In this document: positions 24,912-33,687 of the stretch, piece by piece
How positions within the stretch are numbered: position 1 is the first letter of the stretch
Layout of the letters: each line of letters opens with the position of its first letter
Assembly (NCBI GenBank): GCA_963675235.2
Contig: CAXXFU010000004.1
Coordinates: 434,001-498,000, forward strand
DNA from: JAHJQZ01 sp963675235
GTDB taxonomy: Bacteria; Pseudomonadota; Alphaproteobacteria; Rhizobiales; Devosiaceae
Reading direction: 5' to 3'
DNA length: 64,000 nt
Notes under the pieces: model-generated
What the model was told of the DNA's origin: nothing
Seen by the model: the letters and a program-made list of their open reading frames with translations, nothing else
Database searches by the model: none
Program-made: the position numbers and the translations under genes

Positions 24912-25613
24912 TCAGCTCACCACCTGGAAGCGCTCGTCGAAGGCGTAACCGGTGCCGCGGACGGTGCGGATCGGGTCGGGATTGCGGCCACGGTTGATGG
25001 CCTTGCGCAGGCGGCCCACATGCACATCGACGGTGCGCTCGTCGACATAGACATCGGTGCCCCAGACCGCATCGAGCAATTGCTCGCGTGAATAGACCCG
25101 GCCCGGCGAACGCATCAGATATTCGAGCAGCCGGTACTCGGTCGGACCGAGGTGGATGTCGCGCCCGGAACGGCGCACGCGGTGCGAGGTGCGGTCGAGT
25201 TCGAGATCGCCAGCCTTCAGGAGCGAGGCGACGAGCTGCGGGCTCGAACGGCGCAAAAGCGCATGGATGCGGGCGAGAAGCTCGGGGATGGAGAACGGCT
25301 TGACGACATAGTCGTCGGCGCCGGTTTCCAGGCCCCTGACCCGTTCCTCTTCCTCGCTGCGCGCCGTCAGCATGATGATCGGCACCGAGGCGGTTTCCTC
25401 GCGGGCCCGCCAGCGCCGGCACAATTCGATGCCCGACAACCCGGGAAGCATCCAGTCGAGAAGGATCAGGTCCGGCGCCCCGTCGCGAACCAGTTCGGCG
25501 GCTTCATCGCCATTGGCAGCGGAGGTCACGTTGAAGCCTTCGGCTTCCAGATTGTACCTCAACATCAGGTTGAGGTCGGCCTCGTCTTCGACGATCATGA
25601 TGGTCGCGGTCAT
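24912..25613 (-). CDS. phoB: Phosphate regulon response regulator PhoB
   Basis: OmpR-family response regulator of 233 residues. The receiver domain (1-120) has the acidic pocket ED at 10-11, the phosphorylated Asp in LILLDWMLPG (Asp 53), Thr in MLTAR and Lys in VVKPF. The C-terminal winged helix (about 135-230) ends with the recognition part (VDVHVGRLRKAI) and RTVRGTGY. It binds Pho boxes upstream of phosphate-starvation genes. Here it is the last gene of the phoR-pstSCAB-phoU-phoB cluster, 17 bases after phoU. Confidence 0.97.
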   Translation of the reverse strand: MTATIMIVEDEADLNLMLRYNLEAEGFNVTSAANGDEAAELVRDGAPDLILLDWMLPGLSGIELCRRWRAREETASVPIIMLTARSEEEERVRGLETGADDYVVKPFSIPELLARIHALLRRSSPQLVASLLKAGDLELDRTSHRVRRSGRDIHLGPTEYRLLEYLMRSPGRVYSREQLLDAVWGTDVYVDERTVDVHVGRLRKAINRGRNPDPIRTVRGTGYAFDERFQVVS

Positions 25614-25630
25614 GGCAAGGGTTCCGCTTG

Positions 25631-26329
25631 CTAGCCCTTGTGCTTCTGCTCAAGCAGCACAGCGAGATTCTTGCCGGTCTGCAGGTAGTAGGACGCTTCG
25701 GCGATATTGGTCGCGTGGTCGCCGGCGCGTTCCAGGCTCTTGCCCGCCAGAAGCAGATTGGTGCACTGCGTGATGTTGCGCGGATCTTCCATCATGTAGG
25801 TCAAGAGTTCCCGGAACAGCGACACATAGAGCGCATCGATCTCGGCATCGGCCTCGCACACGGCAATGGCGCCTTCCGGATCGCGCGAGGCATAGACGTC
25901 GAGCGCTTCCTTGAGCTGCCTGAGGGTCAGATCCGTCATGTGACGCAACCCGTTGTAGAATTTCGGCGACAGCCGGGCGCCGTCGAGCTGCAGCGTGCGC
26001 CGGCAGATGGTCTTGGCCATGTCCCCGACTCGTTCGAGATCGTTGGCGACATGGATCGAGGCGATGATCATGCGCAGATCGGACGCCATCGGCTGGCGTC
26101 GGGCAATCATCGACACCACCGTCTCGTCGATGTTGCGCTGCATGTCGTCGATCTTGGCATCGGCGGCAAGCAGTTCGCGCGCCGCGGCATGATCGACCTT
26201 CAGCAATGCGTCGATGGACAACGAGATGGCCGTTTCGACCGCCCCGCCCATCTCGGCGATGGAAGCCGCGAGCTGGATCAGCTCGTCTTCGTAGGAAGAA
26301 ACGATGTGTTCGCTTGTGGGAGTCGGCAT
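25631..26329 (-). CDS. phoU: Phosphate signalling protein PhoU
   Basis: Peripheral regulator that links the PstSCAB transporter to PhoR and keeps the Pho response off when phosphate is plentiful. The 232-residue protein is two tandem three-helix PhoU domains with the metal-binding E/DxxxD repeats visible as DAKIDDMQ and DAEIDALY. RVGDMAKTICR and RAGDHATNIAE are the conserved helices of the two halves. It follows pstB by 26 bases. Confidence 0.97.
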   Translation of the reverse strand: MPTPTSEHIVSSYEDELIQLAASIAEMGGAVETAISLSIDALLKVDHAAARELLAADAKIDDMQRNIDETVVSMIARRQPMASDLRMIIASIHVANDLERVGDMAKTICRRTLQLDGARLSPKFYNGLRHMTDLTLRQLKEALDVYASRDPEGAIAVCEADAEIDALYVSLFRELLTYMMEDPRNITQCTNLLLAGKSLERAGDHATNIAEASYYLQTGKNLAVLLEQKHKG

Positions 26330-26355
26330 GCCGCTTTTCCTCTCTACCGGACCGA

Positions 26356-27159
26356 TCAGCCGATACGGCCGGTAATGTAGTCCTGCGTTTTCTTGTCACG
26401 CGGATTGGTGAAGATTTCTTCCGTCGGCCCCTCTTCGATCAACTTGCCGAGGTGGAAAAACGCGGTCTTCTGGCTGACGCGCGCCGCCTGCTGCATCGAA
26501 TGGGTGACAATACAAATAGTGAATTTCTCGCGCAATTCGTCAATAAGCTCTTCGATGATGGCCGTGGCGATCGGATCGAGCGCCGAGCACGGCTCGTCCA
26601 TCAACAGGACTTCGGGCCTTGTGGCGATGGCGCGGGCAATGCACAGGCGCTGCTGCTGGCCGCCCGAAAGGCCGGTGCCGGGCTGGTCGAGACGGTCCTT
26701 GACCTCTTCCCACAGACCGGCGCGACGAAGCGATTCCTGGACCAGTTCGTCCATCTCTTCCTTGTCGCGCACCATGCCGTGGATCTTCGGCCCGTAGGCA
26801 ACATTTTCGTAGATCGACTTGGGAAAGGGATTGGGCTTCTGGAAGACCATGCCGACGCGGGCGCGCAACTGCACCGGATCGACACGCTTGTCGTAGATGT
26901 CCTCACCGTCGAGCAGGATCGTGCCTTCGACGCGGGCAACGTCGATGGTGTCGTTCATGCGGTTGATGCACCTGAGGAAGGTCGACTTTCCGCAACCGGA
27001 CGGACCGATGAACGATGTCACGGTGCGCTCGGCAATCTTGATTTCGACATCCTTGATGGCATGCGCATCGCCATAATAGACCTGCACGCCATTGGCAGTG
27101 ATCTTGGTGTTGTCCACTGGCTCGCTGGATTTCGGGATGTCGTTCGCCACGGCTTCCAT
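26356..27159 (-). CDS. pstB: Phosphate ABC transporter ATP-binding protein PstB
   Basis: ATPase of the high-affinity phosphate importer, 267 residues. Walker A is GPSGCGKST (about residue 55), the signature is LSGGQQQRLCIARA, Walker B is LLMDEPCSALDP, and the switch His lies in VTHSMQQAARVS. The C-terminal FTNPRDKKTQDYITGR is the PstB hallmark. The start at 27159 has AAGGAG nine bases upstream. It follows pstA by 12 bases. Confidence 0.98.
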   Translation of the reverse strand: MEAVANDIPKSSEPVDNTKITANGVQVYYGDAHAIKDVEIKIAERTVTSFIGPSGCGKSTFLRCINRMNDTIDVARVEGTILLDGEDIYDKRVDPVQLRARVGMVFQKPNPFPKSIYENVAYGPKIHGMVRDKEEMDELVQESLRRAGLWEEVKDRLDQPGTGLSGGQQQRLCIARAIATRPEVLLMDEPCSALDPIATAIIEELIDELREKFTICIVTHSMQQAARVSQKTAFFHLGKLIEEGPTEEIFTNPRDKKTQDYITGRIG

Positions 27160-27171
27160 ATTTTCTTCTCC

Positions 27172-28533
27172 TTACCAGCGACGCTCGAAGCGGCGACGCA
27201 GGACGACTGCGAGGATGTTCATGACGGCGAGGAACAACAGCAGAATGATGATGCCGCCCCAGGCGCGTTCGTAAAAGGCCGGATCGGCGCGCTTGGCCCA
27301 TTCGTAGATCTGAGCCGGCATGGCGGAGTTCGGATCGAGAAAGCCGGATACCAGGTCCGTGGGCGGATTTGAGGCGATGAAACCGACCATGCCGATCAGA
27401 AGCAGCGGCGCAGTCTCGCCGAGCGCCTGCGCCAGGCCGATGATCGTACCGGTCAGGATGCCGGGCATGGCGAGCGGCAAGACGTGGTGGAACACCGTCT
27501 GCATTTTCGAAGCCCCGACTCCGAGCGCCGCCTCACGAATCGACGGCGGCACCGCCTTGAGCGAGGCGCGGGTCGAGATGATGATGGTCGGAAGCGTCAT
27601 CAGCGTCAGCACCAGACCGCCGACAAGCGGGGCCGATTGAGGCAGATGCGCGAACTGGATGAACACCGCCAGGCCGAGAATACCGAACACGATCGAGGGT
27701 ACGGCAGCGAGGTTCGAGATATTGACCTCGATGAGATCGGTGAACCGGTTCTTGGTGGCAAACTCCTCGAGATAGATCGAGGCCGCGACACCGATCGGCA
27801 GGCTGAATGCCAAAACGACGAGCATCATGAACAGCGAGCCGAGCATCGAGACGCCGATGCCGGCGCTTTCCGGACGCGAATCCGAAGCATCTGCGCCGAA
27901 TATGAAGTCGAGGTTGAACCGGCGCTCTACCACGCCCTGCTCCGCCAACTTGTCGACGAGATCGAGATGGGCTGCGTCGAGATTCTTGTCCTCAGCCAGA
28001 TCCTCGCGCGTGACGCGGCCTTTCAGGTAACCATCGACTCGGCTCGAGGCCAGAACCTCGAAATGCACCTTGCTGCCGATCTTGTCGGGATTGGCGAGAA
28101 CGAAGGCGCGGATCTGACCGGCGACGCCCGAGGAGAGCATCTTGCGAAGATCAGAACCCTTCATGTCCGTCTCGATGCCGGCCTGCTCGAGATCGGCAGA
28201 AAGCGCCTGTTCTATCAGCGGGTTGTAGCCGAATGTCGTGACCTTGGCCATTTCATCCGGATCACGATTGCCCTTGGGATCGAGTTTGTCCTCCCTGAGC
28301 TCCATTTCGAGCGACACGAAGGTCTGGGTGAAGGCCGGCACGCCGTTCTGGACGATGGTGACGAGCAGCACCACCAGGAACAGCAGACCGAGGCTGATGG
28401 CGACAACGCCATAGGCGCGGAACCGCCCTTCGGCATTCCAGCGCGCACGGATCTGCGGGTCGCGCTCATAAAGGGATTTGCGTGGCCGCGACATCTCGGA
28501 AGCGGCTGGCGCGACGTTGGCGGTATCGCTCAT
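27172..28533 (-). CDS. pstA: Phosphate ABC transporter permease PstA (long form)
   Basis: Inner-membrane permease of 453 residues; E. coli PstA is about 300. The extra length is an N-terminal module (about residues 40-240): one membrane helix followed by a roughly 150-residue polar region, the DUF3333-type extension known in alphaproteobacteria. The permease core follows, with IREAALGVGASKMQTVFHHVLP as the EAA loop and GLAQALGETAPLL near the end. The ATG at 28533 overlaps the pstC stop by one base (TAATG). The frame stays open upstream through pstC as an out-of-frame shadow. Confidence 0.95.
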   Translation of the reverse strand: MSDTANVAPAASEMSRPRKSLYERDPQIRARWNAEGRFRAYGVVAISLGLLFLVVLLVTIVQNGVPAFTQTFVSLEMELREDKLDPKGNRDPDEMAKVTTFGYNPLIEQALSADLEQAGIETDMKGSDLRKMLSSGVAGQIRAFVLANPDKIGSKVHFEVLASSRVDGYLKGRVTREDLAEDKNLDAAHLDLVDKLAEQGVVERRFNLDFIFGADASDSRPESAGIGVSMLGSLFMMLVVLAFSLPIGVAASIYLEEFATKNRFTDLIEVNISNLAAVPSIVFGILGLAVFIQFAHLPQSAPLVGGLVLTLMTLPTIIISTRASLKAVPPSIREAALGVGASKMQTVFHHVLPLAMPGILTGTIIGLAQALGETAPLLLIGMVGFIASNPPTDLVSGFLDPNSAMPAQIYEWAKRADPAFYERAWGGIIILLLFLAVMNILAVVLRRRFERRW

Positions 28534-30020
28534 TATTCGTACTGCTCCCGATACTTGCGCACGATATAGAGCGCCAGAATGTTGAGGCCGAGCGTGAAGA
28601 TGAACAGCGTCATGCCGAGCGCGAAGGCGACCAGCGCCACGGGCGAGGAGAAATCGGCGTCGCCGGTCAGCTGGGAAACGATTTTTGCCGTCACCGTCGT
28701 CATGGCGTCGAACGGATTGAGCGACAGGCGCGCAGCGGCGCCGGCGCCGAGCACAACGATCATGGTTTCGCCGATGGCGCGCGAGGCGGCAAGCAGGATG
28801 GCACCGACAATGCCCGGCAAAGCGGCGGGCAGGATGACCAGCCGCACCGTTTCGGATCGCGTGGCGCCGAGCCCGAGCGAGCCGTCGCGCATGGCCTGCG
28901 GCACGGCGTTGATGATGTCGTCGGAAAGTGAGGAAACGAAGGGAATGAGCATGATGCCCATGACCAGACCGGCCGTGATCACGGCGGTGCCGCCCTGCAT
29001 CCAGCCAAGCCCGATCGCACCATTGCTGCCGAACACGTTCACCAGCAGCGGACCGACCGTCAGAAGCGCGAAAAGGCCGTAGACGATGGTCGGAATACCG
29101 GCCAGCACTTCGAGCAGCGGCTTGGCCACCGACCGGACGGCCGGCGAAGCGTACTCGGACAAATAGACTGCCGCGAACAGACCGATCGGCACGGCGACGA
29201 GAAGCGCCACCAGAGAGATGTAGAGCGTGCCCCACAACAGCGGCAAAAGCCCGAGCTCGGAATTGCCGCCGCGCCCCGAAAAGCTCGGCGACCAGTTGAG
29301 GCCGAACAGGAAGTCGAGGGCCGGATAGGTGTTGAAGAATTCGATTGTGTTGAAGATCAGCGACAGGACGATGCCGACCGTCGTCAGGATGGCCAGCGAC
29401 GCGGCACCGGCAAGCAATGTCAAGCTGGTACGCTCAACGGCGTTGCGGGCGCGAAAGTCGGGTGACGTCCGGAAAATGGCGATGCCCGCGCCGGCCATGG
29501 CGGCAAGCAGAACCATTACGGTCCGCGCCATGTTGCCGACGGAATTGCGCGCCCGATACTCCTGTGCGACGCGCAGGATGTCCGACGTCACATTCGAGCC
29601 AAGCGCAACGCCGGCCGCGCCCAAACGGTCGCGAATGTCGGTGAGTTCGGCACGTATGGAATCAGCCTGCTCGCTTGTCATCGCGCCGCGGTCCACGGCC
29701 ATGTCGAGCCCGTCCGCCAGGCGCTTGACCTCGCTCATCGCCAGGCCCTGCGTTTCATAGGCCTCGATCGTCGTCGCGGGAATATTGCCGACCACCTGCG
29801 ATTCGATGATCATCGGCTGTACGAGAAGCCAGACCAGAAGAATGAAAAAGGCAGGAACGAGCGTGGCGATGACCACGTTGAACCCGTAATAATTGGGCAG
29901 AGAATGGAGCTTGTGGATATCGCCGCCGGCCATGGAAACGGCTCTTTGCCGTCCGATCACGAACCCGATTGCGGCGATCAGCAGCACGGCAATCACGACG
30001 GCAAGCAACAGCATCGGCAT
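28533..30020 (-). CDS. pstC: Phosphate ABC transporter permease PstC (long form)
   Basis: Inner-membrane permease of 495 residues, longer than the roughly 320 of E. coli PstC. Two helices (about 1-22 and 50-70) bracket a short loop, then a polar segment of about 90 residues with helical heptads (RLADGLDMAVDRGAMTSEQA) precedes the permease core. The EAA-type loop is MRDGSLGLGATRSETVRLVILP, followed by ASRAIGETMIVVL. It forms the pore with PstA. A strong hairpin separates it from the upstream pstS gene. Confidence 0.95.
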   Translation of the reverse strand: MPMLLLAVVIAVLLIAAIGFVIGRQRAVSMAGGDIHKLHSLPNYYGFNVVIATLVPAFFILLVWLLVQPMIIESQVVGNIPATTIEAYETQGLAMSEVKRLADGLDMAVDRGAMTSEQADSIRAELTDIRDRLGAAGVALGSNVTSDILRVAQEYRARNSVGNMARTVMVLLAAMAGAGIAIFRTSPDFRARNAVERTSLTLLAGAASLAILTTVGIVLSLIFNTIEFFNTYPALDFLFGLNWSPSFSGRGGNSELGLLPLLWGTLYISLVALLVAVPIGLFAAVYLSEYASPAVRSVAKPLLEVLAGIPTIVYGLFALLTVGPLLVNVFGSNGAIGLGWMQGGTAVITAGLVMGIMLIPFVSSLSDDIINAVPQAMRDGSLGLGATRSETVRLVILPAALPGIVGAILLAASRAIGETMIVVLGAGAAARLSLNPFDAMTTVTAKIVSQLTGDADFSSPVALVAFALGMTLFIFTLGLNILALYIVRKYREQYE

Positions 30021-30080
30021 CCACCATATAGGCCGGTTCCGGCCAGTTCGTCACGCCAGACTCCGTGGCCCGGCAGGGGT

Positions 30081-30104
30081 GCGGAGCGGCCGAAGCCGCT
30101 CCGC
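30081..30104 (-). promoter_or_regulatory. Intercistronic hairpin between pstS and pstC
   Basis: Perfect ten-base inverted repeat: GCGGAGCGGC at 30081-30090 and GCCGCTCCGC at 30095-30104. In the pstS-pstC transcript (minus strand) the loop reads UUCG, the most stable tetraloop class, closed by C-G. No T-run follows, so it is more likely an mRNA 3'-end stabiliser or partial attenuator than a full terminator. It would favour high PstS relative to the membrane subunits. Confidence 0.8.
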
Positions 30105-30115
30105 GAAGTTCAAGG

Positions 30116-31150
30116 CTACATGGCCTCTTCGTTGGCAACCATCGCCTGGGTGGCGGCCAGTTCCGGATCGGAAACCAGACCGTACTGGGCGAGCGGGCCA
30201 TCGGGGCCGGCAACTTCGTCGGAGACGAAGAACTCGGCATATTCCTTGAGGCCGGGGATCACGCCGATATGCGCCTTCTTGATGTAGAAGAACAGCGGAC
30301 GCGACACCGGATATTCGCCCGAAGCAATCGACTCGGTCGACGGGGCGATGTCGCTCATGGTCGCGACCTTGAGCTTGTCGGTGTTGTTCTCGTAGAAGGC
30401 CAGACCGAACACGCCGATGCCGTTGGCATTGGCGTCGATGCGGGCCAGGGTCTCGGTGTAGTCGCCGTCGATATCGACCGAGCGGCCATCGGTGCGGACT
30501 GCGAGGCAGGCGTCTTCGGCGTCGTCTTCGGACATGCCGGAAGCGATCATGGCTTCCATGGCGCCGGTGGCTTCACAGCCGGCGGCGATGACCTTTTCCT
30601 CGAAGACTTCACGGGTGCCGTGTTTGGTGCCCGGGATGAAAGCGAGGATCTCGGCATCCGGAAGGTCGGCGTTGAACTCGTTCCACTTGGTGTAGGGGTT
30701 GTCGACCAGGGCGCCGTCAACCACGACCTTGGGGGCCAGGGCGTTGAAGATGTCGGCCGGCTCGAAAGCGGTGAAGGCCGGGCCGTCCTTCTGGGAGGCG
30801 AAGACGATGCCGTCATAGCCGATGCGGACCTGGATGATGTCGGTCACGCCAGCGTCGGCACAGGCCGCGATTTCCTTTTCGCGGATGGCGCGCGAGGCAT
30901 TGGCGATGTCGATGGTGTTTTCGCCGACGCCTTCGCAGAAGCGCTTCAGGCCGGCGGAGGAACCGCCGGACTCAACGACCGGGGTCGGGAAATCGAAATT
31001 CTCGCCGAAGGCTTCGGCGACGATCGAGGCATAGGGAAGGACGGTGGACGAACCGGCGACCTGAACATTGTCGCGTGCAAACGCGGTGGTAGCGTCGAGC
31101 GCGCCAACGAGGGCAACGGCGGCGGCGCCGGCAAGAAGAGCGGTTTTCAT
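30116..31150 (-). CDS. pstS: Phosphate-binding protein PstS
   Basis: Periplasmic high-affinity phosphate receptor, 344 residues. The signal peptide starts MKTALLAGAAAVALVGAL and is cleaved about residue 25 (AFA). The mature start DNVQVAGSSTVLPY carries the phosphate-binding STV motif; further ligand loops are ESGGSSAGLKRF, NASRAI and GTKHGTREVF. The ATG at 31150 has GGAG upstream and gives a proper signal; an upstream start at 31213 does not. It is preceded by a candidate Pho box and is the first gene of the pst block, 210 bases from phoR. Confidence 0.96.
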   Translation of the reverse strand: MKTALLAGAAAVALVGALDATTAFARDNVQVAGSSTVLPYASIVAEAFGENFDFPTPVVESGGSSAGLKRFCEGVGENTIDIANASRAIREKEIAACADAGVTDIIQVRIGYDGIVFASQKDGPAFTAFEPADIFNALAPKVVVDGALVDNPYTKWNEFNADLPDAEILAFIPGTKHGTREVFEEKVIAAGCEATGAMEAMIASGMSEDDAEDACLAVRTDGRSVDIDGDYTETLARIDANANGIGVFGLAFYENNTDKLKVATMSDIAPSTESIASGEYPVSRPLFFYIKKAHIGVIPGLKEYAEFFVSDEVAGPDGPLAQYGLVSDPELAATQAMVANEEAM

Positions 31151-31260
31151 GGGTATCTCCCTTTCAGAGCGGATGGGCTTTAAGCCCCGGGACCTTGGCC
31201 ACATCGGCGCCACGGGCCCGTTCAGACGGGCGCAACCTATGGACCGGCCCTGACGTTTCT

Positions 31261-31289
31261 ATGTCGTTTGGGTGACAGTTGTGTGTCAC
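31261..31289 (-). promoter_or_regulatory. Candidate Pho box upstream of pstS
   Basis: On the minus strand three seven-base half-sites stand at an exact 11-base pitch: GTGACAC (31289-31283), CTGTCAC (31278-31272) and ACGACAT (31267-31261). The middle one is one base from the E. coli half-site CTGTCAT; the outer ones match it at four of seven. The 11-base period is the known spacing for PhoB dimers. The same stretch is also a perfect inverted repeat, GTGACA-N6-TGTCAC (31272-31289). It is about 110 bases before the pstS start. Confidence 0.6.
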
Positions 31290-31359
31290 TCCAACGCATT
31301 GATATTGTTACTGTTTAATAGGATACCCGGTGGATAAGCCAAAAATGAATGTCGTTTTG

Positions 31360-32697
31360 TTACGACACCAGCAGAACCTCGACGCTGGTGCCTTTGCCCA
31401 GCTCGGAACGGATCGTCATCTGGCCGCGATGGCGGTTGAGGATATGCTTGACGATGGCCAGCCCCAGACCGGTCCCTTTCTTCTTGCGCGAGGACTCGGC
31501 GTCGACCCGGTAGAACCGCTCGGTCAGGCGCGGCACGTGCTCGGCGGCGATGCCGGGCCCGTTGTCGGTGATGGTGACGATATGGTCGTATCCCGGGCGG
31601 CCCTGCGCCGGCTTCAGCGTCACCTCGACGCGACCGTTCTCGCCGCCATACTTGATGGCATTCTCCATGAGGTTCTCGAATACCTCATGCAGCTCGGTGC
31701 GATCGCCGGAGATAGAGACGGCATCCTCGGGCAGGTGCTTGACAATGGCCGCGCCGGCCTCGGAAGCGAGCGGGGCCAGCATCTCGGCCACCTCCTCGAG
31801 GATCGCCTTGAGATTGACGGTTCCGGACGGCGGCAGGTGCTGGCGCGACTCGATGCGCGAGAGCGACATCAGATCGTCGATCAGCCGCGACATGCGGCCG
31901 GCCTGGGTCGCCATGATGCCGAGAAATTTCTCGCGTGCCTCGGCATCGCGAGCCGCCGGACCGCGCAGGGTCTCGATGAAGCCGATGACCGAGGTCAGCG
32001 GCGTGCGCAACTCGTGGCTGGCATTGGCGATGAAATCGGAGCGCATGGCGTCGATGCGGCGCTGGTCGGTCACATCGGTGAAGGTGATGACGATCCACTT
32101 GCGCTCCGACCATTCTCCGGGAACGAGCGGCGACAGCGGTGCCAGATGGACCCGGAAGAATACCTGATTGGGCACGGTCTGCTGCATCTCGACGGTCTGG
32201 CTGGAGGCCGAACGGCGGCAGGTCTCGATGGCCGCGACCAGGGTCGGGTTGCGCAGGGTCAGCGACAGGGGCACGCCGCGTTCGAGCTTGGCGAACCGGC
32301 GTGCCGCCAAGGCATTGAACTGGTGAACCACCGAACGCTCATCAATGATGATCCAGGGAAGGCCGACCGTCTCGCCGATGCGGAACAGGGAATCCTCGAA
32401 ACTGCGCGTCGCGATCTCGTCGACATCGAGACCGGGCCGCATCACCTCGACGCCGCTGGGCGCCAGTATGAGGATGACAACGAACAGCGCGATGCCGATG
32501 GTGAGATCGAACCCGTCGAGCGGCTGGGCCAGCGCCAGGAAGCCGAACATCAGGAAAAGCGCCACCAGGGCCCAGCGCTGGCGCTTGAGGCGCCGGCCAA
32601 GGTGCCTGCGCAGATTGGCGATCTCGGTCATCAAACGCCGCCCCCTGGACGGCTTGGGTGAATTGCGGGTGTGTGTGTGTTCTGCCATTGTGCCCAT
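31360..32697 (-). CDS. phoR: Phosphate regulon sensor kinase PhoR
   Basis: Membrane histidine kinase that phosphorylates PhoB under phosphate limitation; 445 residues. Two adjacent membrane helices (about 42-57 and 65-80) leave no real periplasmic domain, as in other PhoR proteins. A PAS domain follows (about 100-210). The phospho-accepting His is in SHELRTP (His 228). The ATPase domain has the N box (ENLMENAIKYGG), G1 TDNGPGI and G2 GTGLGLAIVKH. Starts at 32697 and 32688 are both possible. A (GT)6 tract lies within the first ten codons. It is the first gene of the phosphate cluster and divergent from ppk2. Confidence 0.95.
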   Translation of the reverse strand: MGTMAEHTHTRNSPKPSRGRRLMTEIANLRRHLGRRLKRQRWALVALFLMFGFLALAQPLDGFDLTIGIALFVVILILAPSGVEVMRPGLDVDEIATRSFEDSLFRIGETVGLPWIIIDERSVVHQFNALAARRFAKLERGVPLSLTLRNPTLVAAIETCRRSASSQTVEMQQTVPNQVFFRVHLAPLSPLVPGEWSERKWIVITFTDVTDQRRIDAMRSDFIANASHELRTPLTSVIGFIETLRGPAARDAEAREKFLGIMATQAGRMSRLIDDLMSLSRIESRQHLPPSGTVNLKAILEEVAEMLAPLASEAGAAIVKHLPEDAVSISGDRTELHEVFENLMENAIKYGGENGRVEVTLKPAQGRPGYDHIVTITDNGPGIAAEHVPRLTERFYRVDAESSRKKKGTGLGLAIVKHILNRHRGQMTIRSELGKGTSVEVLLVS

Positions 32698-32726
32698 GGC
32701 CCTTGGTACACGATTGCAACAAACAG

Positions 32727-32733
32727 ATGACAG
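32727..32733 (-). promoter_or_regulatory. Perfect Pho half-site between phoR and ppk2
   Basis: CTGTCAT on the minus strand is identical to the E. coli Pho half-site and lies in the 60-base gap between the divergent phoR and ppk2 starts. The neighbouring position at an 11-base pitch (TTGTTGC) matches only three of seven, so this is at best a half or weak box. It could serve either gene. Confidence 0.35.
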
Positions 32734-32757
32734 TCGCGGACGTCACCAGCTTCCGGA

Positions 32758-33633
32758 ATGAACATGAACGCGAAAAACACATTCTCCGAAATCGACGGAT
32801 TCGATATCGAAAATCCCAAGCTTCCCAAGTCGATTCGCAAGGCCGCGCTGGGATCGAGCGGCTACCCTTATAGCGAGAAACTCGACAAGAAAGACTATGC
32901 CTCACATCTGATTGCGCTGCAAAAGCAGTTGGTTCGGCTGCAGACCCATGCCCAGAAGACCGACATGCGCATCGCGCTCGTCTTCGAGGGACGGGATTCG
33001 GCCGGCAAGGGCGGCACGATCAAGCGCTACCTCGAATATCTCAATCCGCGCGTCAACCGCATCGCGGCGCTGCCCAAGCCGTCTGACCGCGAGCGCGGCG
33101 AATGGTATTTCCAGCGCTATATCCCGCACCTGCCCTCGACGGGGGAAACCACGCTTTTCGACCGCTCCTGGTACAATCGCGGCGGCGTCGAACCGGTGAT
33201 GGGGTTCTGCACACCGGACGAGGCCGACGCTTTCCTTATCGCCGTGCCGCGCTTCGAGCACATGATCGTTCACGACGGCATCCACCTGTTCAAGTTCTGG
33301 CTCGACATCGGGCGTGAGATGCAGCTCATGCGCTTCCATGCCCGCCGCCACAACCCGCTGAAGGTGTGGAAGCTCTCCCCCATCGACCTCAAGGCGCTCG
33401 ACAAGTGGGACGACTATTCGGCGGCGCGCGACAGGATGCTCGAAGCCTCGGACAGTTCCTATGCGCCCTGGACGGTGGTTCTGGCCAATGACAAGAAACG
33501 GGCGCGCCTCGCCGTCATCCAGACCGTGCTCGATGCTCTCGACTACGAGGGCAAGGACGTCGAGGCGATCGGCACGATCGACGATACAATCGTGATGGAC
33601 GCCAAGTCCTTTCTCAGGCGCGATCGGGAGTAG
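32758..33633 (+). CDS. ppk2: Polyphosphate kinase 2 (class I), copy 1
   Basis: Transfers phosphate between polyphosphate and nucleoside diphosphates (usually ADP or GDP to the triphosphate). The 291-residue single-domain enzyme has Walker A GRDSAGKGGT (about 78-87), Walker B LFDRSWYNR (about 143-151) and lid-region residues including RFHARRHNPLKVWKLSP. The length and single domain fit class I. The start at 32758 or, two codons on, 32764 cannot be separated. It is divergent from phoR, so its expression may respond to phosphate. A second PPK2 is at 48066-48884. Confidence 0.94.
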   Translation: MNMNAKNTFSEIDGFDIENPKLPKSIRKAALGSSGYPYSEKLDKKDYASHLIALQKQLVRLQTHAQKTDMRIALVFEGRDSAGKGGTIKRYLEYLNPRVNRIAALPKPSDRERGEWYFQRYIPHLPSTGETTLFDRSWYNRGGVEPVMGFCTPDEADAFLIAVPRFEHMIVHDGIHLFKFWLDIGREMQLMRFHARRHNPLKVWKLSPIDLKALDKWDDYSAARDRMLEASDSSYAPWTVVLANDKKRARLAVIQTVLDALDYEGKDVEAIGTIDDTIVMDAKSFLRRDRE

Positions 33634-33687
33634 AATAGACTCGATTCGCCCGGCCTGCCGGCTTGCCCTCATCACGTTCCGGACCAG

